Below, in pieces: positions 4,942-5,921 of a stretch of DNA of 5,921 nucleotides. The notes beneath the pieces are model-generated. The model had not been told where the DNA came from. It saw only the letters and a list, made by a program, of their open reading frames with translations, and did no database searches. The position numbers and the translations under genes are program-made. Every line of letters starts with the position of its first letter. Position 1 is the stretch's first letter. The stretch comes from Ruminococcaceae bacterium UBA6392 (GTDB lineage Bacteria > Bacillota > Clostridia > Oscillospirales > Acutalibacteraceae): NCBI GenBank assembly GCA_002438685.1, contig DJQG01000070.1, positions 1 to 5,921 on the forward strand. Direction: 5' to 3'.

Positions 4942-5921
4942 TTACTCGTATCTATTCGTAACGGCGTAAAATTCACCGGTTACGGCATTGATGATAATGT
5001 CATTTTCATATTCGCCGTATTGCTCCAGCGTTGCGGTAGTGGCGATGCAAAAACGCCAGCACGGGAACACGGTCGAATTATATGTTTCGGGATCTTCGAC
5101 CGACATATATTCAAAGCTTATCTCTTTTACAATCGAGTCTTTGACTAGTCCCGCGGCGGCAAGCTTCTTCTGCAAGACTGCGAGAACGCCGTCGAGCGTC
5201 ATGACTCTGCTGTTTACGATTTTCGACTCGCCAAGCTCAAGCCTCGTGAGCCTTGCGTCAACAACGCCCCTGTCGTCTATTGCGACGGTGCATCCGGTGC
5301 TGTCCGGCTCGCCGCTTGAAAGCGGTATTCCGTCGGCAACCTGGACATATTTATATTCATATCTGCCGCGCTTGGCTCGATTGCCTCTCTCAGTCAGAGG
5401 CTCAACGACCTGCGAAGAGACGAGCTCAAAATCGGTCATTCCGAGGCGGCTGAAAAGCTTATCCGACAGGCGGCGCGCATCGTCGGGAGAGATATTGCAG
5501 CCCTTTGCCCAACCGGCCTTTAATGCAGTCGGATGATTCGACGCACTCAAGACTTCGGACACGCCGAAATAAAATCCGCCCGGAAGCAAACCGGCAGACG
5601 GATCGTCCTCCGCCGTTTTCTCCGCGCCGGGATTGAACATCGGGTCGTCGCCGGAGAAGAACAGATCTTCGAGCTCGAACAGGTCGAAGAAGCGGTACTG
5701 CGCGGAATATATCCGTATATCTCCGGTTATCTTCGGCACTTTTATATCGGCGTCGATATGCACGGTTATGCCGCCGGACGAAATGTCTCGCTTGAGATGC
5801 TCGGATTCAGAGAGAGTCGGCACACCCTCTCCGCTCCTGCCGTTATCGGAGGGAGCGCTCACGAGGGACTCGACGAGCAAATCGTTAGAGCTTTTGGCGC
5901 GCAGGACATTTCCGTCCATGA
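4942..5921 (-). CDS. Probable exported protein of unknown function (5' partial)
   Basis: At least 325 residues are visible and the frame stays open to the right edge. The first in-frame Met (5919) is probably internal, because no signal peptide or ribosome binding site is seen. The N-terminal half is acidic, with a beta-like stretch ITVHIDADIKVPKI (51-64) and a linker around residues 88-112. A helical stretch about 145-160 is followed by YEYKYVQVADGIPL (187-200) and TVAIDDRGVVDARL (211-224). The end reads FPCWRFCIATTA (285-296), then NDIIINAVTGEF (306-317). The order 'Y-x-Q ... GIP ... I-DD-GVV ... P-WRF ... NAVTGEF' resembles PepSY/YycI-like extracytoplasmic domains and what I recall of the DUF6034 lipoproteins of gut Clostridia; this is pattern memory, not a search. 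No catalytic motif is visible. Only 19 bases separate it from the LytM lipoprotein gene, so it is in the same operon and probably acts outside the membrane with it. Confidence 0.82.
   Translation of the reverse strand, partial: MDGNVLRAKSSNDLLVESLVSAPSDNGRSGEGVPTLSESEHLKRDISSGGITVHIDADIKVPKITGDIRIYSAQYRFFDLFELEDLFFSGDDPMFNPGAEKTAEDDPSAGLLPGGFYFGVSEVLSASNHPTALKAGWAKGCNISPDDARRLSDKLFSRLGMTDFELVSSQVVEPLTERGNRAKRGRYEYKYVQVADGIPLSSGEPDSTGCTVAIDDRGVVDARLTRLELGESKIVNSRVMTLDGVLAVLQKKLAAAGLVKDSIVKEISFEYMSVEDPETYNSTVFPCWRFCIATTATLEQYGEYENDIIINAVTGEFYAVTNRYE

Noticed and set aside
4618..5148. Open frame of 176 codons on the + strand opposite the LytM lipoprotein
   Set aside because: Its apparent hydrophobic Ala/Val/Ser-rich start is the reverse reading of the low-complexity Thr/Ala/Glu linker, and it spans two real minus-strand genes.
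4988..5536. Open frame of 182 codons on the + strand opposite the exported protein
   Set aside because: The minus-strand frame is longer, ends next to a perfect ribosome binding site and fits the operon; this one shows no family features.

Overview
The window looks like a fragment of a gut-type Firmicutes (class Clostridia) chromosome or metagenomic contig. The evidence is strong AAAGGAGG-type ribosome binding sites, TTG start use, a GHKL/AgrC-type sensor kinase, a BcrA/LanF-type ABC ATPase and a lipoprotein with a LytM domain. No gene is recognisable well enough to name a species or to give a gene symbol.

Left part (1-1289). A 5'-truncated sensor histidine kinase gene runs on the + strand from beyond the left edge to 970. 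A rho-independent terminator follows at about 988-1020. The next 270 bases are AT-rich and hold no gene. They contain two perfect 8-bp inverted repeats and no convincing terminator for the operon that converges from the right.

Right part (1290-5921). A tightly packed operon of six genes lies on the minus strand, read from right to left. It starts with a partial exported or lipoprotein-like protein of unknown function (4942-5921, start beyond the right edge). Next come a lipoprotein with a degenerate LytM/M23 domain (4269-4922), three different ABC-2-type permeases (3488-4255, 2658-3491, 1927-2661) and one ATPase (1290-1934). Gaps are 19 and 13 bases, then the genes overlap by 4, 4 and 8 bases, so they are almost certainly co-transcribed and translationally coupled. 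The ATPase carries glutamate where most ABC proteins have the Q-loop glutamine. This 'E-loop' is known from LanF/BcrA-type immunity transporters for lantibiotics and bacitracin.

The most interesting reading is a cell-envelope module. One ATPase would drive a three-permease membrane complex, tied to two exported proteins, one of which is a pseudo-peptidase that kept the LytM scaffold but lost its zinc ligands. A role in envelope-targeting peptide immunity or export, or in controlling cell-wall hydrolases, is inference. The kinase is convergent and lies in DNA of clearly lower GC, so any link to the transporter is not shown by the sequence.
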